From Deltaproteobacteria bacterium (lineage in GTDB: Bacteria; Desulfobacterota; GWC2-55-46), in assembly GCA_016219025.1 (NCBI GenBank), contig JACRCM010000066.1, positions 1 to 39,987 of the forward strand: 39,987 bases of DNA. The letters are read 5' to 3'. The notes beneath the pieces were generated by a model that had not been told where the DNA came from, did no database searches, and saw only the letters and a program-made list of their open reading frames with translations. Below are positions 1 to 6,386 of the stretch, piece after piece. Position 1 is the stretch's first letter, and every line of letters starts with the position of its first letter. The translations under genes were made by a program, and so were the position numbers.

Positions 1-81
1 CGCACAAAGGCTTTTAGCTATTGTAAGAGCTCCCATTTTACATGTGCAAATATGCTATTATAGCTAGTTTGAGGCCTATTG

Positions 82-160
82 CAGGTTGTCCGGTTAAAAA
101 GATGGGCGCAAATAAGACATAAATCTTTAAAGAATTTTCAGTTTTTACCGGACACTGCTG
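82..160. repeat. MITE-like inverted repeat, family C
   Basis: The left arm (82-100) and the right arm (142-160) are near-perfect reverse complements sharing TGTCCGGT followed by an A run. Each arm differs from the other by small indels only. The 41 bp between them is AT-rich and has no coding sequence I can recognise. The compact form suggests a small non-autonomous element or its remnant. No clear target duplication was found, so it could also be only a hairpin. Confidence 0.4.
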
Positions 161-248
161 AGTATTGATACCATATACGATACTATTATATATGTAAAAA
201 ATTAATAAGTCAAGCATTCCCAGTGATAGCTTAATCACCATTTCTTCC

Positions 249-278
249 TTGACACCCGCAACACAGTTGCGTTATACT
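249..278 (+). promoter_or_regulatory. sigma-70 promoter of the zur-znuCB operon
   Basis: A perfect -35 hexamer TTGACA (249-254) is followed after 18 bp by TATACT (273-278), one mismatch from the -10 consensus. It lies about 30 bp upstream of the Fur-family start codon at 308. This is the only strong promoter seen upstream of the three metal-homeostasis genes. The spacer carries a palindrome that could be an operator. Confidence 0.75.
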
Positions 279-296
279 CTTCCCACCAAACGCAAC
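257..296. promoter_or_regulatory. Putative Fur-family (Zur-like) operator
   Basis: A perfect 6-3-6 palindrome, CGCAAC-ACA-GTTGCG (257-271), fills the promoter spacer. Its right half, GTTGCGTT (266-273), also pairs with AACGCAAC (289-296) downstream of the -10, so three related half-sites surround the promoter. A regulator bound here would block RNA polymerase. Fur-family genes are commonly autoregulated, so the adjacent Fur-like protein is the obvious candidate ligand. That link is inference. Confidence 0.5.
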
Positions 297-307
297 CGGA
301 TTGCATT

Positions 308-733
308 ATGAAGACAGACGCGATACTCTCGAACCTGAAGGAAGGCGGCTACCGCATGACGCGCGTGAGGCGCGCAGTCGTGGCGGCGCTCTCCGGGAGC
401 GCGGTTCCGCTATCTGCCCTCGACCTCAAGACCCTGCTCTCTGAGGCGGCCATGCGGGTCAACAAGACGACCGTATACAGGGAAATAGCCTTTCTGATGG
501 ACCGGGGCGTCATCCACGAGATACAGTTCGGCGACGGCAAGATGCGCTACAGGGTCTGCCCGGAGGCGCATCACCACCACGCGATATGCGTCCGTTGCAG
601 CAGGGTCGAGGAAATAACGATGGAGAACGACATGAAGAAGCACGAACGCGCGATAGCGCGGCGCAGGGGCTTCAAGGTGCTCAGCCACACGCTTGAGTTC
701 TTCGGCCTGTGCAACTCATGCAACGGTAAATAG
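308..733 (+). CDS. Fur-family metal-responsive repressor, probably Zur-like
   Basis: The 141-residue protein has the usual length and layout of the Fur family. A winged-helix DNA-binding half covers about residues 5-80, including the NKTTVYREIAFL recognition region. A metal-binding and dimerisation half follows, with a His-rich EAHHHHAICVRC segment and two CxxC pairs (CVRC, CNSC) for a structural zinc. The stop codon directly abuts the ATG of a znuC-like ATPase, so the regulator is cotranscribed with a metal importer. This favours a zinc (Zur) or possibly manganese role over iron. The regulator most likely represses its own operon through the palindromes just upstream. Family assignment is firm; metal specificity is inferred from neighbours. 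Confidence 0.85.
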   Translation: MKTDAILSNLKEGGYRMTRVRRAVVAALSGSAVPLSALDLKTLLSEAAMRVNKTTVYREIAFLMDRGVIHEIQFGDGKMRYRVCPEAHHHHAICVRCSRVEEITMENDMKKHERAIARRRGFKVLSHTLEFFGLCNSCNGK

Positions 734-1423
734 ATGAACGTAGTCGAGGTCAAGGGCCTCAGCATAGAGTTCGGCGGGGCAAGGGTGCTTGAGGATATCA
801 ACTTCGAGGTCGAACGCGGCTCCGTCCTCGCCATAATCGGCCCGAACGGCGCTGGCAAGACCGTGCTCCTTAAATCCCTCATCGGCCTCATACCGCACGG
901 CGGCGCGGTGAGATGGGCCGACGGCGTCAGGATCGGCTACGTCCCGCAGAGGATGGACATCGAGACCGACGTGCCGCTCACGGTGCGGGAGTTTGTTGCC
1001 CTGCGCGGGGCCGGCGTCTCTATGGCTAAGATTAAAGAGGCCCTCGGCTTCGTGCAGCTTGACGAGCGCCTCTTAGACGCCGGGCTCGGCGAAATATCCA
1101 TAGGACAACGCCAGCGCGTGCTCGTGGCATGGGCAGTTATAGGCGGGCCGGATGTGCTCCTCTTCGACGAGCCGACCGCGGACATCGACATAACCGGCCA
1201 GGAATCGATCTACAAGATGCTCTATCACCTTCAGAAGAACCTCGGCCTGACCGTCATCATGGTCTCGCACGACCTGAACGTCGTATACCGCCACGCCTCG
1301 ATCGTCATGTGCCTCAACAGGAGCAAGCTCTGCTACGGCGCGCCGAGGGAGGTCTTGTCGTCCGAGCAGCTATTCAACCTCTACGGCGGCGAAAAGGCGT
1401 TCTTTCAGCATAAGCACGGGTAA
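734..1423 (+). CDS. znuC: Zinc/manganese ABC transporter ATP-binding protein (ZnuC-like)
   Basis: This 229-residue ABC ATPase would energise metal import at the inner membrane with the ABC-3 permease encoded next. It has a Walker A motif GPNGAGKT near residue 36, a Q-loop (YVPQR), a signature region (EISIGQRQRV, a variant of LSGGQ), a Walker B motif VLLFDEPTADID and the switch histidine in MVSHDLNVV. The subfamily call rests on overall similarity to ZnuC/MntB ATPases and on pairing with a Fur-family gene and an ABC-3 permease. The start codon immediately follows the regulator's stop codon, which implies translational coupling. No substrate-binding protein (ZnuA) is present in the window. Confidence 0.85.
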   Translation: MNVVEVKGLSIEFGGARVLEDINFEVERGSVLAIIGPNGAGKTVLLKSLIGLIPHGGAVRWADGVRIGYVPQRMDIETDVPLTVREFVALRGAGVSMAKIKEALGFVQLDERLLDAGLGEISIGQRQRVLVAWAVIGGPDVLLFDEPTADIDITGQESIYKMLYHLQKNLGLTVIMVSHDLNVVYRHASIVMCLNRSKLCYGAPREVLSSEQLFNLYGGEKAFFQHKHG

Positions 1424-1424
1424 G

Positions 1425-1507
1425 ACCGTGGGCCGTGGGCCATGAACCGTGCAGAAGAAATTCGCGGCCACGGCATACGGTCACGGTATTTATCCCGGTC
1501 ACGGTCT
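1425..1507. repeat. Heptamer hairpin element, CCGTG family
   Basis: Four consecutive 7-bp units (ACCGTGG, GCCGTGG, GCCATGA, ACCGTGC; 1425-1452) face complementary units (GGCCACG, GCATACG, GTCACGG; 1466-1486) and further GGTCACGG copies up to 1507. The transcript would fold into a long imperfect hairpin between znuC and znuB. The same unit recurs at 31062-31082 and 32235-32261. Confidence 0.7.
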
Positions 1508-1515
1508 TTAAACGC

Positions 1516-2295
1516 ATGTTCAACCAACCCATCATACTCCCGCTCCTCGTGGCGGTCTTCGTGGCGGCGAGCGCATCGCTGCTCGGCTCCTTCGCCATCT
1601 TGAAGAGGATGTCCCTCGTGGGCGACGCGCTCTCGCACGTGGCCATGCCGGGGATAGCGCTCGCGCTCCTCTTCAGGTTCAACCCGTTCATCGGCGGCGT
1701 CGCGTTCCTCTTTGTCGCGGTCATCGGCATCTGGCTCGTCGAATACAGGAGTTCGCTCTCCGTCGAGACGATCGTCGGCGTCTTTTTTACCGCCTCGCTC
1801 GCCATCGGCGCGCTCATCATGCCTGAGCACGACCTCATCGAGGCGCTCTTCGGCAACATCACCGGGCTGTCTGCGCCGGAGTCCATCGCCTCCATCATCC
1901 TCTCGCTCGTCCTCATCGCCGCCATACTCTCGATATACAAACAGCTTACCCTCAACATGGTCTCGCAGGAGATCGCGCAATCCATCGGCATAAAGAACAG
2001 ACGGCTGGAATTCATATTCCTCCTGTCGTTCGCCCTCGCGGTGGCGCTCGGCATCCGCTTCGTCGGCGCGCTCCTCATGGGGTCGCTCGTCATAATACCG
2101 GCGGCGTCCGCGAAGAATATCGCAAGGTCGCTTACGTCCTTCATGGTGGAATCCATGACGTTCGGCATGATCGCAGCCGGGGCGGGCATCGTCATATCAT
2201 ACAGATACGAGCTCACCCCGGGGCCGGTATTCATCCTCATCAGCTCGATAATCTTCATCTCGACGCTCGTCATAAGACAGACAAGAAGGGCTTAG
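1516..2295 (+). CDS. znuB: Zinc/manganese ABC transporter permease, ABC-3 family (ZnuB-like)
   Basis: This 259-residue integral membrane protein forms the channel of the metal importer. It carries the hallmark ABC-3 N-terminus (LLGSFAILKRMSLVGDALSHVAMPGIAL) and about seven to eight hydrophobic segments. Other family-typical stretches are IGIKNRRLEF and ALGIRFVGALLMGSLVIIPAA. The ATG at 1516 is preferred because family members begin only a few residues before the first transmembrane helix. A longer in-frame GTG start at 1435 would translate the heptamer repeat and gives non-homologous sequence. No good ribosome binding site precedes 1516; the repeat occupies the znuC-znuB gap. Confidence 0.85.
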   Translation: MFNQPIILPLLVAVFVAASASLLGSFAILKRMSLVGDALSHVAMPGIALALLFRFNPFIGGVAFLFVAVIGIWLVEYRSSLSVETIVGVFFTASLAIGALIMPEHDLIEALFGNITGLSAPESIASIILSLVLIAAILSIYKQLTLNMVSQEIAQSIGIKNRRLEFIFLLSFALAVALGIRFVGALLMGSLVIIPAASAKNIARSLTSFMVESMTFGMIAAGAGIVISYRYELTPGPVFILISSIIFISTLVIRQTRRA

Positions 2296-2339
2296 GCTCA
2301 CAAAGCTTTCAATTTGAACAGGCTGCAAAGGAGCGCGCA

Positions 2340-3659
2340 ATGAACCATCTCGACAACCTCATCGGACTCATAAAGGAAAAGAAGGCGCACATAGGCGTAA
2401 TCGGCCTCGGCTACGTGGGCCTGCCTCTCGTGATGCGTTTTTGCGAGGAGGGGTTCCGGGTCACGGGCTTCGACGTGGACGGCCGCAAGGTCGGCTCCCT
2501 CAACAAAGGCGAGTCATACATAAAACACATCCCCTCGGAGGGGATCGCCAGGCTCGTAAAGGGACGCCAGCCGTTGTTCAAGGCCACGGCCGACTTCTCC
2601 ATCATCTCCAAGGCCGACGCGGTGATTATATGCGTCCCGACCCCGCTCTCGGACAAGCGCGAGCCTGACCTTGCCTACGTCGAGGCCGCGGGCAAAGAGA
2701 CCGCCCGGCACTTGAAGCCAGGGGCCATAGTCTCGCTCGAATCGACCACGTGGCCCGGCACCACGGACGAGGTGCTTGCCCCCATGTTCGCTGGGCGCGG
2801 GCTCAAGCCGGGCAAGGACTTTTTCCTCGTCTTCTCCCCTGAGCGCGAAGACCCGGGCAGGCGCGATTACACCACCAAGACCACGCCGAAGATAGTCGGC
2901 GGCGTAACGCCCGCGTGCGCCAGGGCCGGGGCGGCGCTATACGCGCCGGTAATCGAGCGGGTCGTGACGGTCTCGTCCGCGCGCGCCGCCGAGATGTCGA
3001 AGCTCCTCGAGAACATCTACAGGAGCGTGAACATCGCGCTCGTCAACGAACTGAAGATGCTCTGCGACCGCATGGGCATGGACGTGTGGGAGGTCATAGA
3101 CGCGGCCAGGACAAAGCCCTTCGGCTTTCAGGCGTTCTACCCGGGCCCCGGGCTCGGCGGCCACTGCATCCCCATAGACCCCTTCTACCTCACGTGGAAG
3201 GCGCGGGAATTCGACTTCTCAACGCGATTCATCGAGCTTGCCGGAGAGATAAACACCAACATGCCCTACTACGTCGTCCAGAAGGTCGTGGAGGCGCTCA
3301 ACGACCGGGGTAAATCCATAAAGGGTTCGCGCATCATGGTGCTCGGCGCGGCGTATAAGAAGGACGTCGACGACATGCGCGAGTCCCCTTCCCTCGAACT
3401 CATGCGTATATTGATGGACAAGGGCGCGCGCGTCTCCTACAACGACCCGTTCGTGCCCGTGGCCACGGGACACAAAAGGCCCTTCACCATGCGCTCGACC
3501 CGCCTGACCGAGGCCGCCGTCAAAGGCTCGGACTGCGTCCTCATAGCGACCGACCACTCGTCATACGATTACAAATGGATAGTGGCGAAGAGCCGCCTCG
3601 TCGTCGACACGCGCAACGCCACAAAAGGCATCAGGAGCGCGAAGATAGTAAAGGCGTAG
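2340..3659 (+). CDS. Nucleotide-sugar (UDP-HexNAc/UDP-glucose type) 6-dehydrogenase
   Basis: The 439-residue enzyme belongs to the UDP-glucose/UDP-ManNAc dehydrogenase family, which oxidises the C6 hydroxyl of a UDP-sugar to a carboxylate with two NAD+. The N-terminal Rossmann motif GVIGLGYVGLPL lies near residues 19-30. The catalytic cysteine sits in GLGGHCIPIDP at residue 276. A C-terminal substrate-binding domain includes LGAAYKKDVDDMRESPSLE. The sequence resembles WbpA/WecC-type enzymes more than UDP-glucose dehydrogenases, but the substrate cannot be fixed from sequence. AAGGAG precedes the ATG at good spacing. No other polysaccharide genes are nearby, so the product's use in capsule, O-antigen or exopolysaccharide is open. 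Confidence 0.88.
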   Translation: MNHLDNLIGLIKEKKAHIGVIGLGYVGLPLVMRFCEEGFRVTGFDVDGRKVGSLNKGESYIKHIPSEGIARLVKGRQPLFKATADFSIISKADAVIICVPTPLSDKREPDLAYVEAAGKETARHLKPGAIVSLESTTWPGTTDEVLAPMFAGRGLKPGKDFFLVFSPEREDPGRRDYTTKTTPKIVGGVTPACARAGAALYAPVIERVVTVSSARAAEMSKLLENIYRSVNIALVNELKMLCDRMGMDVWEVIDAARTKPFGFQAFYPGPGLGGHCIPIDPFYLTWKAREFDFSTRFIELAGEINTNMPYYVVQKVVEALNDRGKSIKGSRIMVLGAAYKKDVDDMRESPSLELMRILMDKGARVSYNDPFVPVATGHKRPFTMRSTRLTEAAVKGSDCVLIATDHSSYDYKWIVAKSRLVVDTRNATKGIRSAKIVKA

Positions 3660-3662
3660 GAC

Positions 3663-3690
3663 GCTTACCGGTGAACGGTTATCGGTTGTA
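3663..3690. repeat. GGTTATC heptamer array (single arm)
   Basis: Four 7-bp units in a row (GCTTACC, GGTGAAC, GGTTATC, GGTTGTA) follow the dehydrogenase stop codon directly. They match the heptamer family found in the motility cluster. No complementary arm is obvious here. Confidence 0.55.
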
Positions 3691-3733
3691 GTTGCCGGGA
3701 TTTACAAAGTAGCTCTACTTCATCGGCGTCTTT
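3688..3733. repeat. Dispersed repeat, copy 1 (GTAGTTGCCGGG family)
   Basis: Starts GTAGTTGCCGGGATTTACA, continues through an AGCTCTA core and ends ATCGGCGTCTTT. A second copy lies in opposite orientation at 35528-35577 with only a few differences. The ATTTACAAAGTAGCTCTA core also occurs inside the MITEs at 5696-5749 and about 38170-38190, and near 39690-39810. Confidence 0.65.
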
Positions 3734-3752
3734 TTTTAACGGAGGCTCGGCC

Positions 3753-4841
3753 GTGCCATTCCAGCCCGACCCTCAAAACCTCTCCGGCGCAAACGCCGTC
3801 CCACCCGCTCAGGGGCGGGGCAACGCATCAGCTGCGCCCGATAAAAAAGGCTTGATCCTCGCCGCCGCGTCCATAGCCGCCTCCGTTGCCGCGTGGTGGT
3901 GGATATGGAGGCTCATATCCCTGTTTTTCGCGGACAGGCTCCCCAATGACGCCTATGTCATCATATACCCGGTCGCCTGCCTTGAGGCCGCCATAGCCAT
4001 CTTCGTAATTACCGCCTTGCTCGTCAAAGAAGGCTGGATCGTCCTCATCGCCTCCGTAATCTGGGGCATAATACCGTTCGTTTTTTCACCGGCGGCGGGC
4101 TATGCGCGCATGGCCGTGGTTGCAACCGTCTTTTTCACGGTATACGCCGCGTTCCGCGTCCGGGGCGAGATGGGGCTTATCATAAGGCCGTCGCTGTGGA
4201 GGCTCTTCAAGGCCGGCGCCCCGGGCTTTTTTACGGCCGCGTCAATCGTCATCGCGTTCTACTCAGCGGCGAGTTACAGGCCGGGCGCTGACATAGCCGG
4301 GACGTTCATACCCAAACCGGTCTTCGATGTCATGCTCAAGGAGATTACCGGGACCGTCTCGCCGCGGTTCGCGCTGCCGATGCGGCTTAGGCCGTCGGAC
4401 GATAAAACGACGGACGTAACCGTTGTGGTGCCGAGGGGCAACGAGACCGTCGACGAATATCTGAAGACCGTCGCCATTGAGCAGATGTCCACGCTCCAGC
4501 CTGAGGAACGCGCCATGGCCGAGGCCAACCTCGACGCGGTGGCCGCGGGCCTGCGTGATGAATTGTCGCGCAGGGCCGGGATGCCGCTAACCGGCAGGGA
4601 ACGGCTGGGCGACGTCATCTACGGCATATTCGCCGCGCGCGCCGAGGCCGCGCTCGCGCCATACAAGGAATCCCTGCCCATCGTAATCGGCGCATTGGCG
4701 TTCGTGACCGCCAAATCGCTCTCGATTCTTGCGTACTACCCTACGCTCTTCCTTACTTTTATCTTGATTAAGGCGGGCCAATGGATGAAGATATGGAAGA
4801 TGGAGAAGAAGGAAGCGGCCGTGGAGAGGTTCACCCTGTGA
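3753..4841 (+). CDS. Unrecognised multi-pass membrane protein
   Basis: I do not recognise this 362-residue protein. A cytoplasmic-looking N-terminus of about 30 residues is followed by four or five hydrophobic segments (roughly residues 33-55, 67-90, 92-112, 115-135 and 148-170). Next comes a soluble region of about 135 residues, with acidic and Arg-rich stretches (PEERAMAEANLDAVAAGL). A final hydrophobic pair spans about residues 305-340, before a basic tail. The start is GTG, supported by GGAGG seven bases upstream. A lipoprotein gene follows 33 bp downstream behind its own ribosome binding site, so the two may be cotranscribed. Function is unknown; an envelope role is only a guess. Confidence 0.7.
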   Translation: MPFQPDPQNLSGANAVPPAQGRGNASAAPDKKGLILAAASIAASVAAWWWIWRLISLFFADRLPNDAYVIIYPVACLEAAIAIFVITALLVKEGWIVLIASVIWGIIPFVFSPAAGYARMAVVATVFFTVYAAFRVRGEMGLIIRPSLWRLFKAGAPGFFTAASIVIAFYSAASYRPGADIAGTFIPKPVFDVMLKEITGTVSPRFALPMRLRPSDDKTTDVTVVVPRGNETVDEYLKTVAIEQMSTLQPEERAMAEANLDAVAAGLRDELSRRAGMPLTGRERLGDVIYGIFAARAEAALAPYKESLPIVIGALAFVTAKSLSILAYYPTLFLTFILIKAGQWMKIWKMEKKEAAVERFTL

Positions 4842-4874
4842 CAACCGCCGCACAAAAACAGGAGGCATATAGTT

Positions 4875-5463
4875 ATGACGAAGACAGCGTTAAGCGTCAG
4901 GACGTTTCAGAAGACCTGTATCGGCTTGTGTTTCGCGCTCGTGGCCATAATCGCCGTCAGTTGCGGCGGCCAGAAGACGACGGTCTCTAACGACCCCTCA
5001 GCCCCACTCTACCGGGCGCAGGGCGTGGACTTCGGCTCTTACGAGACCGCCGTAATCCAGATGAACGACGTCAGCACGAACAACAACAAGGGGGTCGACG
5101 AGGTAAAGGCGGCCGCCAACCAGAGCCTTGAGACGTGGCTCAGGCAGTCCGGCATATTCAAGGGCGTCAAGAACGACGCGGTGGACGCGAGCGGCCTTGA
5201 CGTTGATCGTCAAGGGCAAGGTCTCGGTCAACTGGGGCAGCCGCGCCGCTCGCGCCATAGTCGGCATGGGCGCAGGAAGGGCGACGATAGCCATCACCTA
5301 CAACGTCTATGACAAGGACACCAACAAGCTAATCGCCAGGATGGACGTGTCCGACGTTATGACCGGCATGAGCGGTCAGGCATGGGGCGGAAGCGCAAAG
5401 GAACTCGTAAGGAACGGCACCGAGAAGTGGAACAAGGTCTTTGTGAACAACGTGCTGAAATAG
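4875..5463 (+). pseudogene. DUF4410-type lipoprotein gene interrupted by a frameshift
   Basis: The first frame (4875 onward) encodes a lipoprotein signal peptide ending in the lipobox AVSC near residue 30. It continues as a DUF4410-like body up to KNDAVDASGL. The homologous remainder (LIVKGKVSVNWGSRAARAIVGM and onward, to the stop at 5461-5463) lies in the +1 frame. Dropping one T of the TT at 5197-5198 joins the frames as ASGL-TLIVKGK with no missing residues. This is either a recent frameshift mutation or a base error in the assembly. The SRAARAIVGMGAGRATI core matches the DUF4410 pattern, a family of predicted outer-envelope lipoproteins of unknown function. AGGAGG lies nine bases before the ATG. 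Confidence 0.75.
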
Positions 5464-5469
5464 CTGTGC

Positions 5470-5507
5470 GCGGCTTGCCCCCGCAATAAACGCGGGGGAC
5501 AGGCCGC
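5470..5507 (+). terminator. Hairpin terminator after the lipoprotein gene
   Basis: GCGGCTTGCCCCCGC pairs with GCGGGGGACAGGCCGC around an AATAAAC loop, seven bases past the stop codon. The stem is long and GC-rich. The downstream T tract is weak, so it may act as a weak intrinsic terminator or as a 3' stabiliser. Confidence 0.55.
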
Positions 5508-5649
5508 TCATAAGACTAAGCCGTTCATTTTGAAAGAGGCCCGATTATGTATCAAAAAGAAGACTCTGACGCAATTACCCGCGTCATAACCACATGCCTG
5601 AAAAGACGCAGCAGCAGTGGTTTACAACCTGTTGCAAACCTGAACCAGC

Positions 5650-5830
5650 CTAAGGAAGCTCTGATTTATTTTGTTTTTGTCATTGCGAGGAGCGCGATTT
5701 ACAAAGTAGCTCTATTTACGGCGCGGCAAATAGAGCTACCTTGTAAATCACGTAACCCATTGATTTACCTATAGGACGAGATTGCTTCGCTGCGCAATGA
5801 CGGCTATGTAATAAATCAGAGGTTCCCTAA
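5650..5830. mobile_element. MITE family A, copy 1 (IS5-like ends, CTAA target duplication)
   Basis: The terminal inverted repeats begin GGAAGCTCTGATTTATT (5654-5670) and GGAACCTCTGATTTATT (complement of 5810-5826), with one mismatch. Both are flanked by the direct repeat CTAA (5650-5653 and 5827-5830). CTAA fits the YTAR duplication known for the IS5 group, and GGAAG resembles IS5-group ends. The body has inner arms (TCATTGCGAGGAGCGC facing GCTGCGCAATGA) and a nested palindrome at 5696-5749. There is no transposase gene, so it would need one acting in trans. Confidence 0.75.
5696..5749. repeat. Palindrome nested inside MITE A copy 1
   Basis: Two 22-bp arms (5696-5717 and 5728-5749) with one mismatch flank a 10-bp loop, ACGGCGCGGC. 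The arm core, GATTTACAAAGTAGCTCTA, is the motif shared by the dispersed repeats at 3.7, 35.5, 38.2 and 39.7 kb. Confidence 0.7.
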
Positions 5831-5982
5831 GTAGTTTTTCTCCTCCCCTTGCTTTTTGAAAGAGGCTGGGGTTATTCTTTCGGAGGCTTGGCCGCCCCCC
5901 CAGCCCCCTCTTATCCCGCAAGAGACGCGCGGGCCTGAGGGGAGTCCTTACCCCTCCCCCCCAAGCCGTAAGGGGCACCGCC

Positions 5983-6279
5983 ATAAACGTGTCCAACACG
6001 GTTGCGACGGCCGGCTCGGCGCGACCACGGCGTCCTGTCAAGTTCTATCTCTCCGCCGACGCGCTTTTCTACGGCGGAGACGTGCTCCTCGGACAGCGTT
6101 CCGTGGGCGCGATAACCTCGGCCACGCCATCGTCGATGACCAAGTCACTGACGATACCGGCAACGACCGTGCCCGGCTACTACAACCTCATCGCCCATGC
6201 CGACGCAACGAACACCAACGCGGAGTCGAATGAGACGAACAACGCCGGGGCAAGCGCCGCGGTGTCGGTGGGGCCGTAG
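5983..6279 (+). pseudogene. CARDB-domain fragment, gene relic
   Basis: The reading frame INVSNTV through NAGASAAVSVGP reads as one CARDB (cell-adhesion-related, bacterial Ig-like) domain. It includes KFYLSADALFYGGDVLLGQR, PATTVPGYYNLIAHAD and the terminal NTNAESNETNNAG. CARDB domains normally occur in large secreted or surface proteins. Here no signal peptide, upstream domain or ribosome binding site is present; the frame runs out of low-complexity spacer at about 5980. It is best read as the 3' remnant of a deleted surface-protein gene. A GTG at 5989 could start a 96-residue protein, but no evidence of translation is visible. Confidence 0.55.
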
Positions 6280-6316
6280 GGGCGCAGACCGGATATTTTC
6301 GAGTAGAGACGAACGC

Positions 6317-6362
6317 AAAAGGAACGGCCCTCCACGGATTATCGTGGAGGGCCGTTCCTTTT
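6317..6362. terminator. Strong bidirectional terminator
   Basis: A perfect 20-bp stem (AAAAGGAACGGCCCTCCACG and its complement) closes on a 6-base loop. A runs on one side and T runs on the other allow function on both strands. It separates the rightward genes from the end of the leftward motility cluster 25 bp away. Confidence 0.9.
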
Positions 6363-6386
6363 ACCGGCACAAACATGGGACAGCGT

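Noticed and set aside
38-241. 67-residue open frame on the - strand at the left edge
   Set aside because: It overlaps the inverted repeat at 82-160, has no ribosome binding site or recognisable domain, and its hydrophobic look follows from AT-rich sequence.
5190-5210. Programmed ribosomal frameshifting in the DUF4410 gene
   Set aside because: There is no slippery heptamer or clear downstream pseudoknot, and the needed shift is explained by one extra base.
5547-5774. 75-residue open frame with a GAGG before its ATG
   Set aside because: More than half of it is translated MITE sequence and the rest resembles nothing. It may be the disrupted start of a lost gene, but the evidence is too weak.
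5650-5830. Element read as a degraded full insertion sequence
   Set aside because: It is only about 180 bp, consists of inverted repeats and shows no transposase-like coding sequence, so a MITE is the better description.
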